A DNA stretch of 64,000 nucleotides, from NCBI GenBank assembly GCA_947564465.1, contig CANOCV010000004.1:1-64000 (forward strand), written 5' to 3'. Source of the stretch: an uncultured Roseburia sp. Lineage in GTDB: Bacteria; Bacillota; Clostridia; Lachnospirales; Lachnospiraceae. This document shows, in pieces, positions 42,751 through 51,559 of this stretch. The position numbers and the translations under genes were made by a program. The notes beneath the pieces are model-generated. The model was not told the origin of the DNA, did not search any database, and worked only from the letters and a program-made list of their open reading frames with translations. How positions within the stretch are numbered: position 1 is the first letter of the stretch; each line of letters opens with the position of its first letter.

Positions 42751-43269
42751 TTTATAGTTTTAAGCGACGATTTTGTTAGAAAAAGCAAAAAGCTGCTTGG
42801 AAAAATAGGCGAAATAGTTTGGATAGAGCCGCCATTTCATTGTGACTATGGGTGGAATATTGAAGTAGGTAATAATTTTTTTGCAAATTATAACCTCACG
42901 ATCCTTGATGTGGGAAAAGTCACAATCGGGGAAAATGCGCAAATTGCACCAAATGTATCTATTTATACAGCAGGACACCCAATACACCCGGAAAGCCGCA
43001 ATTCTGGTTATGAATACGGAATACTTGTTACGATTGGCGATAACGTATGGATAGGCGGTAATGCTGTAATCCTTCCGGGAGTGACGATTGGAGACAATGT
43101 CGTAATTGGAGCAGGGAGTATTGTAGCAAAAGATATTCCCGACAACGTGATTGCAACGGGTAATCCTTGCAGGATTATCCGTGAAATAACGGAAGAAGAT
43201 AGAATTTACTACTTTAAGAAAAGAAAGTTTGATACGGAATCTTGGACTGATATGGAGGAAAAGTCATGA
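42751..43269 (+). pseudogene. Maltose/galactoside O-acetyltransferase, N-terminally truncated
   Basis: From about 42766 the frame gives DFVRKSKKLLGKIGEIVWIE and continues 'CDYGWNIEVGNNFFANYN' into a full left-handed beta-helix ('TIGENAQIAPNVSIYTAGHP', 'GVTIGDNVVIGAGSIVAKDI'). The first 35-40 residues, including the usual N-terminal 'M..G..Y.....L...R' start, are missing, and the frame merges upstream with the regulator remnant on the other strand. A later ATG (42910) could give a 119-residue product lacking part of the fold. The catalytic His region (AGHPIHPE) is kept. Its stop overlaps the next gene's start by ATGA, as in a working tandem pair. Confidence 0.75.
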
Positions 43270-43901
43270 CAATGAGAGAAAGAATTATGAATGGAAAGCT
43301 TTTTACGGATGAATGTGAGGGGCTGCCAGAGGAACGCACAGCCGCAAAAAAGAGAATGAAATCTTTTAATGAATCTTCTCCCGACAATCCGTCTGCACGG
43401 ATAGAAATGCTAAAAGAAATGCTTGGCAAATCCGGGAATGTGTGGATAGAACCGCCTTTTTATTTCTGCTACGGAACGCATATATATATCGGAGAGGGTT
43501 CTTACATTAATTTTAACTGCAACTTTATTGATGACGGTATCATCACAATAGGAAAACGCGTTATGTTTGGTCCAGCCGTAACGATTGCGACAGTGGGACA
43601 CCCAATCTGTCCCGATATGAGGGAGTATATGTATACTGCGCCTGTAACGATTGAAGATAATTGTTGGATTGGGGCAAACGTTACGATATGTCCGGGGGTA
43701 ACGATAGGGAAAAACAGCGTAATTGGAGCGGGAAGCGTCGTAATCCATGACATACCCGAAGATTCGGTTGCCGCGGGTAATCCTTGTAAAGTAATTCGAC
43801 AGATTGATGAAAAGGACAGCCGGTATTATTTTAAGGACAGAATGATTGATAAAATGGACTTAGCGGAGGAAGCCGGACTTCGGAAAAATAAAGATATATA
43901 G
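43266..43901 (+). CDS. Maltose/galactoside-type O-acetyltransferase
   Basis: A 211-residue left-handed beta-helix acetyltransferase of the Maa/LacA family, moving acetyl from acetyl-CoA to a sugar hydroxyl. The N-terminal helical part ('MNGKLFTDECEGLPEERTAA') is complete. Catalytic His lies in 'TVGHPICPD', and hexapeptide repeats run from about 75 to 180 ('VTIGKNSVIGAGSVVIHDIP'). It overlaps the truncated homologue upstream by four bases, so this was probably a tandem duplication. ATG at 43266 has GGAGG 9 bases upstream; ATG at 43272 is an alternative. Confidence 0.88.
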   Translation: MTMRERIMNGKLFTDECEGLPEERTAAKKRMKSFNESSPDNPSARIEMLKEMLGKSGNVWIEPPFYFCYGTHIYIGEGSYINFNCNFIDDGIITIGKRVMFGPAVTIATVGHPICPDMREYMYTAPVTIEDNCWIGANVTICPGVTIGKNSVIGAGSVVIHDIPEDSVAAGNPCKVIRQIDEKDSRYYFKDRMIDKMDLAEEAGLRKNKDI

Positions 43902-43976
43902 GATCATTATGTTTCGGAATTATTGACAATATCATTTTTTACACTTCTTTTGCTTCTTTATCTCACACGAGCAAAG

Positions 43977-44014
43977 ATACGGGGAACCTTGCTATTTTGT
44001 AAGGAATCCCGTAT
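43977..44014. other. Imperfect hairpin upstream of the AAA-ATPase gene
   Basis: ATACGGGGAACCTT (43977-43990) against AAGGAATCCCGTAT (44001-44014) with two mismatches, loop of 10. It lies in an AT-rich gap between the acetyltransferase and ATPase genes. It could be a terminator remnant or an end of a mobile unit. Not resolved. Confidence 0.35.
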
Positions 44015-44058
44015 ACTTGGAATATAAAATGTGAAAGCAGGAAAAGAGGTGTGCTTAC

Positions 44059-45762
44059 GTGAATCATAAACCACTGCCCATTGGCGTTGATAATTTTGAA
44101 AAACTGATTACCAGAGGTTATTACTTCGTGGATAAAACAAAATTCATACAGGAGTTATTGGATAAAAAAGGCGATGTTAATCTCTTCACCAGGCCAAGAC
44201 GTTTTGGGAAGACGTTGAATCTAAGCATGCTGCAGTATTTTTTTGAGGATGCAAGGGATGATAACGGTATCAGGCAGGACAATTCCTATTTGTTTGAGGG
44301 CTTGGATATCATGGAGACGGGCGAAGCATATGTTTCCCACATGGGGCAGTACCCGGTGATTAACCTGAGCCTGAAAGGGGGCAAACAGCCGGATTATGAA
44401 CTGGCATATGCTATGCTCAAGCGGCAGATTGCCAATGAATATAAGCGGCATCTGTTTATTTTAAATGAAGACATGTTAGAGGCAGACCGTGATCGATACT
44501 GCAACATTATGACAGAGAAGGCAGACCGTGATTCTTATATAGATGCCCTGCAGTTTTTATCCCGATGTCTGGAGCAGTATTATGGGAAGAAAGCTATCAT
44601 ACTGATTGATGAGTATGACGTACCGTTGGAAAATGCTTATATGTGTGGATTTTACTCCGAAATGACGGCATTTATCCGCTCCCTGTTTGAATCAGCGCTT
44701 AAGACAAACAGCAGTCTGGAGTTTGCGGTAATTACCGGATGTCTGCGCATTTCAAAGGAATCCATTTTTACGGGTATGAACAATCTGAAAATTATTTCTA
44801 TCTTAAACAATCAGTATGACGAGTATTTTGGATTTACCGATAAAGAGGTAAAAAAAATCTGTGAGGATTACCGCATGCCGCAGAAATTTGATGTCTTTAA
44901 GGAATGGTACAATGGGTATCTGTTTGGGAATGCCAACGTATATAACCCGTGGAGTGTTATCCAGCTTATAGATGATCTGTGTGAAAATGAAAATCAGTAT
45001 CCCAAGGCATACTGGGCAAATACAAGCTCTAACAGCATTGTGCGTAAGCTCATTGAGATGGCAGATGAAGATACGAAAATGGAGATTGAAGAACTGATAG
45101 AGGGCAAGAGCATTGAAAAACCTGTGCATGAGGACATTACCTATGATGAGATCTATAAGACCATGGATAATCTGTGGAATTTTATGTTCTTTACAGGATA
45201 TTTTCGCAAGACGGGAGAGAGATTTGATGACAGGACAAAGCAGATCTATGTGGAATTAATTATACCGAATGAAGAGGTAAGATATATCTTCCGCACAAAA
45301 ATTCTTGGCTGGTTTGATGAAAAGGTAAGGGCAAGGGACCGTTCCGGGTTGTTTGAAGCGTTGGTGAATTTGGATGCGCAGGCGGTGGAAGAAGAGATGG
45401 TGGAGCTGTTACTTGAAACCATCAGTTTTAATGATGCGTATGAGAGTTTTTATCATGGGTTTCTTGCGGGAATCTTATCCGGTATGAAAGGATATATTGT
45501 AAAATCCAATCGGGAAGGAGGGAGCGGCAGGAGCGATCTGTTTGTAAAACCGGTAACAAGAAGAAAACCGGCATATGTACTGGAATTCAAGGTGACGGAT
45601 AAGTTTAACCGCTTAGGGGAGACGGCGGACAAAGCGTTACAGCAGATTGAAGACCGCCGCTATGCAAAGGAATTGGAGGATGACGGTTATGAAACGGTAT
45701 ATCGGTATGGGATTGCCTTTTGCGGCAAAGACTGTTTGGTGAAGCTGGCAGGAAATGCATAA
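44059..45762 (+). CDS. AAA-ATPase-like / PD-(D/E)XK nuclease fusion
   Basis: A 567-residue protein of the widespread 'AAA-ATPase-like (PF09820) + PDDEXK_9 (PF08011)' type. The N-terminal 'PIGVDNFEKLITRGYYFVDK' is diagnostic, with an ATP loop RPRRFGKT (45-52) and 'AIILIDEYDVP' as Walker B. The C-terminal nuclease-like fold shows 'GRSDLFV' and 'YVLEFKV' (the D...ExK pattern). These genes occur in many copies in gut Firmicutes and Bacteroidetes; function is not established, possibly mobile or defence related. It sits next to broken accessory genes, supporting an acquired origin. The start may be GTG at 44059, with AGAGGTG upstream. Confidence 0.88.
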   Translation: MNHKPLPIGVDNFEKLITRGYYFVDKTKFIQELLDKKGDVNLFTRPRRFGKTLNLSMLQYFFEDARDDNGIRQDNSYLFEGLDIMETGEAYVSHMGQYPVINLSLKGGKQPDYELAYAMLKRQIANEYKRHLFILNEDMLEADRDRYCNIMTEKADRDSYIDALQFLSRCLEQYYGKKAIILIDEYDVPLENAYMCGFYSEMTAFIRSLFESALKTNSSLEFAVITGCLRISKESIFTGMNNLKIISILNNQYDEYFGFTDKEVKKICEDYRMPQKFDVFKEWYNGYLFGNANVYNPWSVIQLIDDLCENENQYPKAYWANTSSNSIVRKLIEMADEDTKMEIEELIEGKSIEKPVHEDITYDEIYKTMDNLWNFMFFTGYFRKTGERFDDRTKQIYVELIIPNEEVRYIFRTKILGWFDEKVRARDRSGLFEALVNLDAQAVEEEMVELLLETISFNDAYESFYHGFLAGILSGMKGYIVKSNREGGSGRSDLFVKPVTRRKPAYVLEFKVTDKFNRLGETADKALQQIEDRRYAKELEDDGYETVYRYGIAFCGKDCLVKLAGNA

Positions 45763-45771
45763 TAAAATTTG

Positions 45772-45800
45772 TTGACGTGTCCGTCAAACTATGATAAAAT
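45772..45800 (+). promoter_or_regulatory. Promoter of the rplS operon
   Basis: TTGACG (45772-45777), 17-base spacer, TAAAAT (45795-45800). The leader to the rplS start is about 70 bases. I could not match it with confidence to the L19 autoregulatory leader known in Firmicutes. Confidence 0.75.
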
Positions 45801-45877
45801 TTATCCGTTGTGAATAAATGATGGTCCTCTGTTACGTGAAAGTATTAAGAACATCTAAATAATCAGGAGGTCACAAA

Positions 45878-46231
45878 ATGAACGCAAGTGAAATTATTAA
45901 GAACATTGAGGCAGAGCAGCTGAAGGCAGATGCGCCGGAGTTTCATGTAGGAGATACCGTTAAGGTGTATGCGAAGATCAAAGAGGGAAACCGTGAGAGA
46001 ATCCAGATTTTCGAAGGTGTTGTATTAAAGAAACAGGGCGGAAGCAACCGTGAGACATTTACTGTCCGCAAGTTTTCTAACGGCGTAGGCGTTGAGAAGA
46101 CATGGCCGCTGCACTCACCGCATGTAGATAAGGTGGAGGTCGTAAGAAAAGGTAAAGTAAGAAGAGCGAAGCTGAACTACCTGAGAGACCGTGTAGGTAA
46201 GAGGGCAAAGGTAAAAGAGTTAGTAAAATAA
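45878..46231 (+). CDS. rplS: 50S ribosomal protein L19
   Basis: A 117-residue ribosomal protein at the 30S-50S interface. '[20 protein letters not shown]', '[20 protein letters not shown]' and '[15 protein letters not shown]' are the standard family blocks. The ribosome site is AGGAGGTC at 8 bases. It leads an operon of signal peptidase, RbgA, second signal peptidase, RNase HII and YlqG/YlqH-like genes, the conserved Firmicutes order. Confidence 0.98.
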   Translation: MNASEIIKNIEAEQLKADAPEFHVGDTVKVYAKIKEGNRERIQIFEGVVLKKQGGSNRETFTVRKFSNGVGVEKTWPLHSPHVDKVEVVRKGKVRRAKLNYLRDRVGKRAKVKELVK

Positions 46232-46288
46232 TGACTGCCGCAGGGACATTACAATTTGTATTGTCCCTTTTGTTTTATGAGGTAAAGG

Positions 46289-46873
46289 ATGAGAAGACAT
46301 AGAGTAAACGGTTTGAATTTTAGCAGAAGACGAAAGAAAATTAATATTCCTTTGATAAAAGAAATTTTGACGTGGACAGTTGAAATCGTGATTGTGCTGG
46401 CAGCAGCCTTTGTTTTGGTGTATTTTATCGGCCTGCGCACCAGCGTGGTAGGACAGTCCATGGCGAAGACCTTAGATGCAAGAGACGAAATTCTGGTCAA
46501 TCGTTTTATCTATAAGGTGACGCAGCCAAAGGCCGGAGATATCATCGTTTTTTTGCCAAACGGCAATGAGAAATCGCATTACTATATAAAGCGGGTGATT
46601 GCGGTGCCGGGAGACACGGTTTTTATCAACAAGGGCATTCTCTATGTAAACGGGGAGGAGTACGAGGAAGAAATAGAGTGTGAAAAGATGGAGGATGCGG
46701 GCCTTGCGGACGAGGAAATCACGGTCGGCGAGGACGAGTATTTTGTGCTCGGAGATAATCGCAACAACAGCGAGGACAGCAGGTACGCGAATATAGGAAA
46801 TGTGAAGAGGGAATACATTATCGGGCAGGCATGGTTTGTCGTGTCGCCGTTTGAAAAGTTTGGCTTTTTGTAG
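46289..46873 (+). CDS. lepB: Signal peptidase I, copy 1
   Basis: A 194-residue type I signal peptidase that removes leader peptides of exported proteins outside the membrane. One transmembrane helix (about 25-47). Catalytic Ser57 is in 'GQSMAKTL' and the general base Lys101 in 'YYIKRVIAVPGD'; box E 'FVLGDNRNNSEDSRY' is present. The N-terminal 20 residues are strongly basic. AGGTAAAGG lies just before the ATG. A second signal peptidase gene follows after rbgA. Confidence 0.95.
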   Translation: MRRHRVNGLNFSRRRKKINIPLIKEILTWTVEIVIVLAAAFVLVYFIGLRTSVVGQSMAKTLDARDEILVNRFIYKVTQPKAGDIIVFLPNGNEKSHYYIKRVIAVPGDTVFINKGILYVNGEEYEEEIECEKMEDAGLADEEITVGEDEYFVLGDNRNNSEDSRYANIGNVKREYIIGQAWFVVSPFEKFGFL

Positions 46874-46900
46874 GCTCACACAGTGAAGGAGAGGAAAGAG

Positions 46901-47749
46901 ATGCAGTTTCAATGGTATCCGGGGCATATGACGAAGGCAAAACGTCAGATGCAGGAGGACATAAAGCTGGTGGATTTGGTGATAGAGCTGGTGGATGCGA
47001 GAATACCGCTTAGCAGCAGGAATCCCGATATTGATGAGATCGGAAGAAATAAGGCCCGTTTGATATTGTTAAATAAGTCCGATTTGGCCGACGAGAAGCA
47101 GAATGAAAACTGGATGCAGTATTTTAAGGGTCTGGGCTATTATGCGGTGCGTCTGGACGCGAGGAGCCGGGGCGGAATGAAGGCGGTGCAGGCAGTGATT
47201 GAAAAGGCGTGCAAGGAGAAGATGGAGCGTGACAGGAAGCGCGGCATCAAAAACCGCCCGGTTCGTGCTATGGTTGTGGGAATTCCCAATGTGGGAAAAT
47301 CGACTTTTATTAATACGTTTGCGGGAAAAGCATGCGCAAAGACAGGAAATAAGCCGGGGGTGACGAAGGGGAAGCAGTGGATACGTCTGAATAAGAACGT
47401 AGAGCTTTTGGATACGCCGGGGATTCTCTGGCCGAAATTTGAGGATCAGAGTGTGGGGCTTAGGCTTGCGCTGATCGGGTCAATCAAGGATGAAATTTTA
47501 AATATTGATGAGCTTGCGTTGGAGCTGATAAAATATTTAATGATGTCATATCCAGTGCTTTTAAAGGAGCGTTATGGTCTGACGGAGCTCGTAGATGAGG
47601 TGAAGGTTTTAGAAGAAATCACAAAAAACCGCAACTGTCTGAAAAAAGGAAATGAACCGGATTATGCGAAAGCGGCGGCTCTGATTCTCGACGAATACCG
47701 TACGGGAAAAATCGGACGGATTACATTGGAGAGTCCGCAGGGTATGTAA
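46901..47749 (+). CDS. rbgA: Ribosome biogenesis GTPase RbgA (YlqF)
   Basis: A 282-residue circularly permuted GTPase needed for late 50S subunit assembly. The motif order is G4 (LLNKSDL) before G1 (GIPNVGKST) and G3 (LDTPGILWP), the hallmark of the family, with the start 'FQWYPGHMTKAKRQM'. The C-terminal helical RNA-binding part (about 180-282) is present. ATG at 46901 follows AGGAGAGGAAAG. Its place in the ribosomal protein operon fits its role. Confidence 0.96.
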   Translation: MQFQWYPGHMTKAKRQMQEDIKLVDLVIELVDARIPLSSRNPDIDEIGRNKARLILLNKSDLADEKQNENWMQYFKGLGYYAVRLDARSRGGMKAVQAVIEKACKEKMERDRKRGIKNRPVRAMVVGIPNVGKSTFINTFAGKACAKTGNKPGVTKGKQWIRLNKNVELLDTPGILWPKFEDQSVGLRLALIGSIKDEILNIDELALELIKYLMMSYPVLLKERYGLTELVDEVKVLEEITKNRNCLKKGNEPDYAKAAALILDEYRTGKIGRITLESPQGM

Positions 47750-47773
47750 GCGCGCATAGAGGTCGGAGGGACA

Positions 47774-48340
47774 ATGGACGAAAAAAGATATATTGGCATC
47801 GGAAAAAGAGTATTCAGGGAAGGATTTCACCTGGTTTTATATGTGGCTTTTATTGTGCTGCTGACGTTTTTGGTTGTAGAGTATGTAGGGCAGCGGACAA
47901 GGGTGAGCGGAAAATCTATGCAGCCGTCGCTTGAGGACGGGGACAATCTGATTGTAGATAAGCTGTCGTACCGCATTCGTGATCCGAAAAGGTTCGAGGT
48001 AATTGTGTTTCCGTCCGAGATTGAGGAGGGGAAATTCTACATAAAACGTATTATCGGTCTTCCGGGAGAAACTGTGAGAATTAACGGAGAGGGCATTATT
48101 TATATTGACGGGGAGGAGCTGGTGGAATCCTACGGTTTGGAAGTGCTAAAGGATCCGGGAACAGCCGCCGATGAGGTGACGCTTGGGGACGGGGAATATT
48201 TCGTTTTGGGCGACAACCGCAATCACAGTATGGACAGCAGAGATGAAAATGTAGGAAAGGTACAGCGTGATAAAATTGTCGGCAGAGCATGGCTGCGCAT
48301 TTATCCGTTTGATAAGTTCGGCTTGATCCGGCATGATTGA
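47774..48340 (+). CDS. lepB: Signal peptidase I, copy 2
   Basis: A 188-residue second type I signal peptidase with one membrane helix (about 16-38), catalytic Ser48 (GKSMQPSL), Lys91 (FYIKRIIGLPGE) and 'FVLGDNRNHSMDSR'. It is intact and differs clearly from copy 1, so this is an old duplication with possible division of substrates. Ribosome site GGAGGGAC. RNase HII starts near its stop codon. Confidence 0.95.
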   Translation: MDEKRYIGIGKRVFREGFHLVLYVAFIVLLTFLVVEYVGQRTRVSGKSMQPSLEDGDNLIVDKLSYRIRDPKRFEVIVFPSEIEEGKFYIKRIIGLPGETVRINGEGIIYIDGEELVESYGLEVLKDPGTAADEVTLGDGEYFVLGDNRNHSMDSRDENVGKVQRDKIVGRAWLRIYPFDKFGLIRHD

Positions 48341-48350
48341 GGGCGATTTG

Positions 48351-49109
48351 ATGAATAAGAAAATCACAGAGATAAGAGCAGAGTTAAAGGCAGCAGAGAT
48401 TACCGCGCTGCCTGATTTTATATCCCGCTACGGGCAGGACGAGAGAAGCGGTGTAAGGGAGCTTGTAAAACAGGCGGGAATGCGTCTTGAGAAACTGGAA
48501 AGCGAAAAGCGAAGGACGGAGCAGTTAAAACGGTATGAAAAACAATATGAAGCGTGCGGATATGTCTGCGGAGTGGATGAGGTGGGCAGAGGACCGCTTG
48601 CGGGGCCCGTTGTAGCGGGAGCGGTGATTTTGCCAAAGGACTGCGACATTTTGTATATCAACGATTCGAAGCAGCTGAGTGAAAAAAAGCGCGAAGAGCT
48701 GTATGATATTATTATGGAGAATGCCGTGGCAGCGGGAATCGGTATGGTTGGGCCAAAGAGGATAGATGAGATCAATATTTTACAGGCAACGTATGAAGCG
48801 ATGCGGGAAGCTATAAATAATTTGGTTGTGAAACCCGATATATTATTAAATGATGCGGTTACGATTCCGGGAGTTGATATACAACAGGTACCCATAATTA
48901 AGGGGGATGCAAAGAGTATTTCTATCGGTGCGGCGAGTATTGTCGCTAAGGTGACGAGAGACAGGCTGATGGTGGAATATGATAAGATTATGCCGGAGTA
49001 TGATTTTGCGTCAAATAAGGGATACGGTTCAAGGGCGCATATTGAGGCATTGAAAAAGTGCGGTCCGTCTCCTATTCACAGAGAAAGTTTTATTCGGAAA
49101 TTTCTATAA
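48351..49109 (+). CDS. rnhB: Ribonuclease HII
   Basis: A 252-residue RNase HII that nicks at ribonucleotides in DNA and RNA-DNA hybrids. The catalytic acidic set begins with 'GVDEVGRGPLAGPVVAGAV' (DE pair), then 'DSKQLSEKKRE' and Asp in 'LNDAV'. An N-terminal extension of about 65 helical residues before the catalytic core is common in Firmicutes forms. Start 48351 has GAGGG about 9 bases upstream; an ATG at 48333 would overlap the signal peptidase stop. Confidence 0.95.
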   Translation: MNKKITEIRAELKAAEITALPDFISRYGQDERSGVRELVKQAGMRLEKLESEKRRTEQLKRYEKQYEACGYVCGVDEVGRGPLAGPVVAGAVILPKDCDILYINDSKQLSEKKREELYDIIMENAVAAGIGMVGPKRIDEINILQATYEAMREAINNLVVKPDILLNDAVTIPGVDIQQVPIIKGDAKSISIGAASIVAKVTRDRLMVEYDKIMPEYDFASNKGYGSRAHIEALKKCGPSPIHRESFIRKFL

Positions 49110-49130
49110 AAGAGAAGGGAGCGGGTGTGG

Positions 49131-50837
49131 ATGCAGATTTCCGATTTGGTGGGGCAGTATAACAGAAATGTAAGCCAGGGAGCTTCCATTGCGGCACCTT
49201 CCACAGCTGTGCAGCAGCTTGCGGATACAGTCAGCGAGCTTACGGCGGGACAGATTTTTGAGGGAACGGTAAATGAGATCAAAAAGGGAGAGGTCGTCCT
49301 GGGGCTAAGCAACGGGCAGGTGCTTGCGGCGAGAATTGCAGGGAAGATCGATCTGACCCAGGGACAGTCCATGTTCTTTCAGGTAAAGTCAAACAACGGG
49401 ACCCAGGTGGAGATCCGTCCGTATTTGAGGGGCAGCTTAAGCAATCCCACCCTGTTAAAGGCGTTGGACGCAGCGGGGATTCCGGCGAATGAGAGAATGA
49501 TTAAGATGGTAAATACCATGATGGAAGAGCAGATGCCGATTAATAAGGGAAGCTTGTGGGAGATGGTAAAGTCGACCGCCTCGCAGCCGGATATAGATGT
49601 GGCGACGATTGTCCAGATGAGAAAGCTGGGTATTGAGGTGACGCCTGAGCTTGCGAATCAGTTTGAAAATTATAAGCAGGATCAGTCTGCGATTACTTCA
49701 CAGATGGAGTCCTTTTTGAACAATCTGCCGGAGGCATTTTCAGGCGGAAATCTGACAGAGGCGGCAGCGGCGCAGTTGAACGGAAAGATTCTTGAGACGC
49801 TTCTAACCGCGCCGGCGGAAGAGGCTCCGATACAGGAGGAGATTTTGGCGACGCAGAACGGTGAGGCTGCGCCGGAGAATACGGCGGTATCTAAGGAAGC
49901 TGCCGGGGATGTTTCGAATCTGCCGAAAGCGGCGGAAGGCGCGGCGGAGGCGTTGGAGCTGGCAGAAGAGCTTCCGGAGCCTATAAAGCGGCAGGAGGAT
50001 TATGCACCGGGCACAATCGGGCGCACCCTTGCGCCAAATCTGGCGGAGCGTCTGGAGAGGCAGCTGTCAGAGTTTCCCGCATTTGCCGAGAATGAAAAGC
50101 TGTTTACGGAGGGTAAACTGAATCTGGAGCTTTCGGGCAAAGCGTTTTTGTTTGAATTGCAAAAGGCATTGGAAAATGCGGACTCGCAGACGTCCGTGAA
50201 AAAACTGCTTTCGGATAAGCCATATCAGACGCTCCTAAAGCAGGCCGTGGAGTCGGAGTGGATGATGAATCCCAAAGATGTGGCAAGCGGTGACAAGATT
50301 AAGTCGCTGTATCAAAAGCTGTCACATCAGATGCTGCGCCTCGAGCAGGTGTTTGAGCAGGCAGGGATGGATAAGGGCCAGCTTGCGAAGGCGGCGTCGG
50401 ATGTTCGGGGAAATATTGAGTTTATGAACCAGATCAGCCAGGCATACACATATCTTCAGATTCCGCTAAAGATTAACGGACAGAATGCCCACAGCGATTT
50501 GTATGTCTATACAAACAAGAAAAAACTTGCCGATAAAGAGGGCGATTTGACGGCGTTTCTCCATTTGGATCTTGACAATCTCGGTTCTACGGATGTTTCG
50601 GTGCGGATGCGCGGAACAAAGGTGCATACGGATTTCTTTCTTGCGGATGACAAGTCCTATAAGCTTGTGATGGATCATATGGATTTGTTGGAGGAACGCT
50701 TAAGGAGAAAGGGATACGACTGTACTGTAAGCGTGCAGAGCGGACAAAAAAAGGTGGATTTTGTGGAAGATTTCCTGAAAAAAGACCAGCCGTCGGCCGG
50801 AAGAGTGCACCGGTATTCCTTTGATGTGAGGGCGTGA
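49131..50837 (+). CDS. FliK-like C-terminal domain protein (YlqG position)
   Basis: A 568-residue cytoplasmic protein. N-terminal region (about 1-110) has an OB-like stretch ('GQIFEGTVNEIKKGEVVLGL'), the middle (about 200-300) is Ala/Glu-rich, and the C-terminal domain (about 440-568, 'YLQIPLKINGQNAHSDLYVY', 'LDNLGSTDVSVRM') matches the FliK hook-length-control C-terminal fold, including the export-switch interaction region. It is followed at once by an FlhB C-terminal homologue, the same order as ylqG-ylqH in Bacillus subtilis. No other flagellar gene is nearby. Start 49131 (ATG) is preferred; GTG at 49125 is possible. Confidence 0.8.
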   Translation: MQISDLVGQYNRNVSQGASIAAPSTAVQQLADTVSELTAGQIFEGTVNEIKKGEVVLGLSNGQVLAARIAGKIDLTQGQSMFFQVKSNNGTQVEIRPYLRGSLSNPTLLKALDAAGIPANERMIKMVNTMMEEQMPINKGSLWEMVKSTASQPDIDVATIVQMRKLGIEVTPELANQFENYKQDQSAITSQMESFLNNLPEAFSGGNLTEAAAAQLNGKILETLLTAPAEEAPIQEEILATQNGEAAPENTAVSKEAAGDVSNLPKAAEGAAEALELAEELPEPIKRQEDYAPGTIGRTLAPNLAERLERQLSEFPAFAENEKLFTEGKLNLELSGKAFLFELQKALENADSQTSVKKLLSDKPYQTLLKQAVESEWMMNPKDVASGDKIKSLYQKLSHQMLRLEQVFEQAGMDKGQLAKAASDVRGNIEFMNQISQAYTYLQIPLKINGQNAHSDLYVYTNKKKLADKEGDLTAFLHLDLDNLGSTDVSVRMRGTKVHTDFFLADDKSYKLVMDHMDLLEERLRRKGYDCTVSVQSGQKKVDFVEDFLKKDQPSAGRVHRYSFDVRA

Positions 50838-50841
50838 TAAG

Positions 50842-51156
50842 ATGGGAGAAGATAGAGAAAAAAGAAATGTCGAACCGGTTATTAAGAAAGAATCCGCAGA
50901 TAAAACCGCAGTAGCGATTGCATATAATCCGGGCGACCGTGCGCCGAAAATATTGGCGACAGGGAAGGGATATCTGGCGGAAAAAATCATTGAGAAGGCG
51001 AAGGAAGAAAAGGTTCCGTTTTATAAGGATAATAAGCTTGCCGACACGCTCTCAAAGCTGGAGATCGGCGATATGATACCGCCGGAGCTCTATGAGGTGG
51101 TTGCGGAAATACTCGTTTTCGTAGATGATATGGACCGGATACGGGAAAAGCTGTAA
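50842..51156 (+). CDS. FlhB C-terminal-domain homologue (FlhX/YlqH-like)
   Basis: A 104-residue soluble protein equal to the cytoplasmic C-terminal domain of the export switch FlhB/EscU ('AVAIAYNPGDRAPKILATGK', 'PFYKDNKLADTLSKLEIGD'). The autocleavage site NPTH of full FlhB is absent, as in FlhX/YlqH proteins. It directly follows the FliK-like gene (4-base gap), so the two may interact as FliK and FlhB do. Role outside flagella is unknown. Confidence 0.88.
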   Translation: MGEDREKRNVEPVIKKESADKTAVAIAYNPGDRAPKILATGKGYLAEKIIEKAKEEKVPFYKDNKLADTLSKLEIGDMIPPELYEVVAEILVFVDDMDRIREKL

Positions 51157-51180
51157 AATAATTTCAGGGGAGTATGCAGG

Positions 51181-51543
51181 ATGGAAAAGAACAAACGCAG
51201 GATCGGAAGCCGTTATGAAAAGCAGGCTTGTGAATATTTAAAAGAACAGGGATATCATATTCTGGAGTTGAATTACCGTTGCAAATGGGGGGAAATTGAC
51301 CTCATTGCAAAAGAGGGCGCATATCTTGTATTTGTGGAAGTAAAATATCGCAGTGACGTTTCGTTTGGGATACCGGAGGAAGCGGTAGATAAGAGAAAGC
51401 AGAGGGTGATCAGCCGCGTAGCAGATTATTACTGCATGACAAAGGGCTATACGGAGGTCACTCCCTGCCGTTTTGATGTGGTAGCGTTTCTTGGCGATAA
51501 GGTACATCTGATACGGAACGCCTTTTTTTATGTGGGAAGATGA
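51181..51543 (+). CDS. YraN family (UPF0102) endonuclease-like protein
   Basis: A 120-residue protein of the UPF0102/YraN family, which has the PD-(D/E)XK-type restriction-endonuclease fold: 'GSRYEKQACEYLKEQGYHIL', 'WGEIDLIAKEGAYLVFVEVK' shows the D...E-V-K core. It commonly follows rnhB in bacteria, as here. A role in DNA processing is inferred by fold only. It overlaps nothing; the next gene starts 16 bases after its stop. Confidence 0.93.
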   Translation: MEKNKRRIGSRYEKQACEYLKEQGYHILELNYRCKWGEIDLIAKEGAYLVFVEVKYRSDVSFGIPEEAVDKRKQRVISRVADYYCMTKGYTEVTPCRFDVVAFLGDKVHLIRNAFFYVGR

Positions 51544-51559
51544 TAGAAAGGAAGAGCGA

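Noticed and set aside
45801..45877. L19 leader (ribosomal autoregulatory RNA)
   Set aside because: The leader is present but I cannot match its structure to the known L19 leader by eye; a covariance-model search (Infernal with the Rfam L19 leader) would decide.
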